Shown here piece after piece: positions 61,897 to 64,000 of a stretch of DNA of 64,000 nucleotides. Positions within the stretch are counted from its first letter, which is position 1. Each line of letters starts with the position of its first letter. The position numbers were made by a program, and so were the translations under genes. The notes below the pieces were generated by a model. The model had not been told where the DNA came from, did no database searches, and saw only the letters and a program-made list of their open reading frames with translations. Source of the stretch: Flavobacterium muglaense (GTDB lineage: Bacteria > Bacteroidota > Bacteroidia > Flavobacteriales > Flavobacteriaceae). Location of the stretch: positions 82,896 through 146,895 of the forward strand of contig NZ_JACRUK010000005.1 in the NCBI RefSeq assembly GCF_014305155.1. Direction: 5' to 3'.

Positions 61897-62739
61897 ATGG
61901 TTGCTTTATATATCAATTGGGATTTTGACGCTGAGATTGTAAATATTTTTGGTTTTCCGTTAAAATACTATGGGCTTTTATTTGCTGGTGGATTGCTATT
62001 ATCGATGCATATTTTAAAAGGAATTTTTGTCAAAGAAAACTTAAGCAGTAAAGCTCATGAAGCATTGTTTGTTTACGGAATTATCGGAATTTTTGTTGGC
62101 GCACGTTTAGCTCATTGCTTCTTTTATGATTTTGAGTATTTTTCAGATCATCTATTAGAGATTGTTCTACCTATCCAGAAAACGGTAGATGGAAGCTATG
62201 CATTTATTGGATATGCGGGTTTAGCCAGTCACGGTGGAACCGTTGGTCTTATTATTGCCTTGTATCTGTTTTCGAAAAAGTATGAAATAAAACTACTTAA
62301 AACACTGGATCTCATTGCAATTGTTGCACCACTTGGTGCGGCATTTATACGGCTTGCAAATTTGATGAATTCTGAGATGGTGGGTAATCCAACTACTTTG
62401 CCTTGGGCGTTTGTTTTTAAGAGTGTTGATCCTATTCCAAGGCATCCAGCCCAACTGTATGAAGCCATTTCATATCTTTTTATTTTTTTTATAATTAGTA
62501 TGATTTACAAAACTAAAAAGGCAGAAGTGGGTAATGGTTTTTATTTTGGATTGGTAATTACATTGATCTTTACAATGAGAGTTTTAATTGAGTTTGTAAA
62601 GATAAATCAAGTAGAATTTGAAGAAGGAATGATTTTAAATATGGGGCAAATATTGAGTATTCCTTTTATTGTTTTGGGACTCTATTTTGTTTATCATTCA
62701 GTTTCTAAAAAACAAAATGGAGTAAATAACAATAACTAA
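61897..62739 (+). CDS. lgt: Prolipoprotein diacylglyceryl transferase
   Basis: Attaches diacylglycerol to the lipobox Cys of prelipoproteins in the inner membrane, the first step for lipoproteins such as those in this window. The 280-residue polytopic protein has LKYYGLLFAGGLLLSMHI at the N-terminus, FVGARLAHCFFYD near residue 66, SHGGTVGLI near 109, and the Lgt signature RLANLMNSEMVGNPTTLP near 151, then PRHPAQLYEA near 185. A near-consensus box TATATTTA lies about 90 bases upstream. The genome may hold other copies. Confidence 0.9.
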   Translation: MVALYINWDFDAEIVNIFGFPLKYYGLLFAGGLLLSMHILKGIFVKENLSSKAHEALFVYGIIGIFVGARLAHCFFYDFEYFSDHLLEIVLPIQKTVDGSYAFIGYAGLASHGGTVGLIIALYLFSKKYEIKLLKTLDLIAIVAPLGAAFIRLANLMNSEMVGNPTTLPWAFVFKSVDPIPRHPAQLYEAISYLFIFFIISMIYKTKKAEVGNGFYFGLVITLIFTMRVLIEFVKINQVEFEEGMILNMGQILSIPFIVLGLYFVYHSVSKKQNGVNNNN

Positions 62740-62846
62740 TAGCGAGAAGGTTGTTTCCCTCATTTAATAGATCAAAATTATATTGGAACAAATGTTTTTT
62801 TTAAACCACAGCAATCAGTAGGTTGTAAAATAAATCGATATACGAT

Positions 62847-62909
62847 ATGGAATCACAAAACAGGGCGGAATTAAGTAATCAACAACTTTTGGATGAGCTA
62901 AAAAAATGA
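62847..62909 (+). CDS. 20-residue upstream ORF overlapping the next gene
   Basis: MESQNRAELSNQQLLDELKK ends in a TGA that overlaps the ATG of the following gene (ATGA), in the -1 relation across a run of seven A. Its amino-acid pattern resembles the N-termini of small Bacteroidota membrane proteins. It could be a coupled leader peptide, or the true N-terminus of the next protein separated by a frameshift in the A7 run. Support is modest. Confidence 0.4.
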   Translation: MESQNRAELSNQQLLDELKK

Positions 62910-63919
62910 AAAACAAGTTTATAAAAAAATATTTACCCCTGCTTTTATTTATAATTGTTCAAATAATTATTGCAGGAATTAGTTTGAACGGAAATTTTAG
63001 AAATGATTATAAATACAGTTCCATACTCACTGGATTGTTTTTATTTTTAACACCAACCGTATATCATTTATTGTCAAAAAACACTAAAACCACATTTACC
63101 TATTGGTTTGTTTTTTATTTATCTATCAAAATCAGTCCGTTTATTTTTACAACGGACAACAATTTTTTTAAAATACTTTTCGAATATAAGATCTATTTGA
63201 ATATCGCTTTTTTAATCTACCTACTGTATAAAACGATCGTTTTTATAGTCGAGCTTAAGAAACGTTTATTTCAGAAAAATACAGAAACTATAGATGATTT
63301 TTCAATAATTTCAAATTCACTAGGGCAATCCATTAAATTTGAGAAACTGGGTAAACTGTTAACTTTTGAAATTTGCTCTTTTTACTATTGCTTTATCAAA
63401 TGGGTAAAAAATAAAAAAAACGACAATCAATTTACAACAAACAACAACAGTGGAATAACTGCCTTATATATTGGACTTATGATTGCTTCCATTACAGAAG
63501 CATTTGCTATTCGTTCCATCTTAATCTCAAGAAATAAAACTGCCGCAATTGTACTTCTCGTTCTGCACCTATATATCCTAATTAACTTAACGGGGCATTT
63601 AAAAGCAATTCATTATAGATACCATTTAGTTTCTGCAAAAACTGTTGTAATAAGATATGGACTTTTTGAAACCTTAGTAATTCCTATAGATACTATTGCT
63701 TCCATTAAAAATTTTGAAGGCGATTATACTAAAAATAAAGACCTAGTAAAATTTGCCTTACTCGGTAAGCTAGAACCGCATAATATTGCAATCGAATTAA
63801 AGGAAAAACGAACAGTCAATTTACCCTTTGGTATTTCAAGGCAACCCACAACAATCTTATTGTATGTTGATGAAATACATGATTTCATCAATACTATTAA
63901 TATAGAAACGTCAGCCTAA
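62906..63919 (+). CDS. Membrane protein of unknown function with a PH-like C-terminal region
   Basis: A 337-residue protein that I do not recognise. The first 120 residues hold four hydrophobic segments (starting LPLLLFIIVQIIIAGIS). A second membrane block lies near residues 185-235 (ALYIGLMIASITEAFAI). The last 90 residues (VVIRYGLFETLVIPIDTI onward) read like the beta-rich bacterial PH/YcxB-type domain often fused to membrane helices. No catalytic motif is visible. It starts inside the stop codon of a 20-residue ORF and ends before a strong terminator. Confidence 0.6.
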   Translation: MKNKFIKKYLPLLLFIIVQIIIAGISLNGNFRNDYKYSSILTGLFLFLTPTVYHLLSKNTKTTFTYWFVFYLSIKISPFIFTTDNNFFKILFEYKIYLNIAFLIYLLYKTIVFIVELKKRLFQKNTETIDDFSIISNSLGQSIKFEKLGKLLTFEICSFYYCFIKWVKNKKNDNQFTTNNNSGITALYIGLMIASITEAFAIRSILISRNKTAAIVLLVLHLYILINLTGHLKAIHYRYHLVSAKTVVIRYGLFETLVIPIDTIASIKNFEGDYTKNKDLVKFALLGKLEPHNIAIELKEKRTVNLPFGISRQPTTILLYVDEIHDFINTINIETSA

Positions 63920-63945
63920 ATTAATACCGAACAAAAATATAATAT

Positions 63946-63972
63946 AAACCAATTTTGATAATTGGTTTTTTT
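63946..63972 (+). terminator. Intrinsic terminator at the right edge
   Basis: AAACCAATT and AATTGGTTT form a 9-bp stem with a 5-base loop and a following T-run, 27 bases past the stop of the PH-like gene. Flanking ATAATATA and TATATTAT could extend the stem. Confidence 0.88.
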
Positions 63973-63976
63973 ATAT

Positions 63977-63984
63977 TATATTTG
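63977..63984 (+). promoter_or_regulatory. Candidate promoter, -7 box TATATTTG, for a gene beyond the window
   Basis: TATATTTG matches the consensus and lies immediately after the terminator, 16 bases before the right edge. The gene it would serve is not visible. Confidence 0.45.
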
Positions 63985-64000
63985 GTCTATATTATAACAG

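Overview
The window is chromosomal DNA of a low-GC Bacteroidota bacterium, most likely a Flavobacterium or close relative. Signs of this are the -7 promoter box TAnnTTTG upstream of many transcription units, a PorV-like type IX secretion outer-membrane protein, lipoproteins with short lipoboxes, and the gene order recQ / kdsD-tatC-(AhpD-like)-lptB, which I recall from that group. The species cannot be named from the sequence.

Positions 1-31179 hold a large surface-polysaccharide cluster (capsule, O-antigen or exopolysaccharide), all on the + strand, with short gaps or overlaps and runs past the left edge. It contains about fifteen glycosyltransferases of the GT2 and GT4 types, two tandem WbsX/GH99-like proteins, an FkbM and a class I methyltransferase, and the neuA, neuB and neuC trio for a CMP-sialic-acid-type nonulosonate. 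It also has an MBOAT/SGNH pair probably for O-acetylation, a Wzy/O-antigen-ligase-like membrane protein and a polyprenyl-phosphate sugar transferase. No flippase or Wza/Wzc export gene is visible here.

Between neuB and neuC (13148-15483) lies the most unusual part: about 17 copies of a roughly 70-base imperfect palindrome, one half copy, and two nearly identical GIY-YIG nuclease genes. Each nuclease gene is flanked by palindromes and takes its last twelve codons and its stop codon from one. It looks like a REP-type element family with its own candidate nuclease.

Positions 31183-49059 are housekeeping genes: a DUF4105/Lnb-like protein, a PorV-like protein, pssA, a GH25 lysozyme, lptB, tatC, kdsD, recQ, an FAD oxidoreductase, an M20 amidohydrolase, the lipoprotein pair msrB-msrA, idi, a PTPS/QueD protein, a PrxQ-type peroxiredoxin and manA. 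Two tandem tRNA-Thr(TGT) genes follow at 49138-49439, each with its own promoter and terminator. Then come fabH, an S9 peptidase, an orphan ABC ATPase, a lipocalin/OmpA lipoprotein pair and htpG.

From about 57740 to the right edge the region is looser and more accessory. It has a DUF2225 protein, a ParD/ParE toxin-antitoxin pair with a palindromic operator over its promoter, a small DUF2255-like protein, diverged intergenic repeats, an EF-hand/YHYH lipoprotein gene split by an in-frame TAA, lgt, and a membrane protein with a tiny overlapping upstream ORF.
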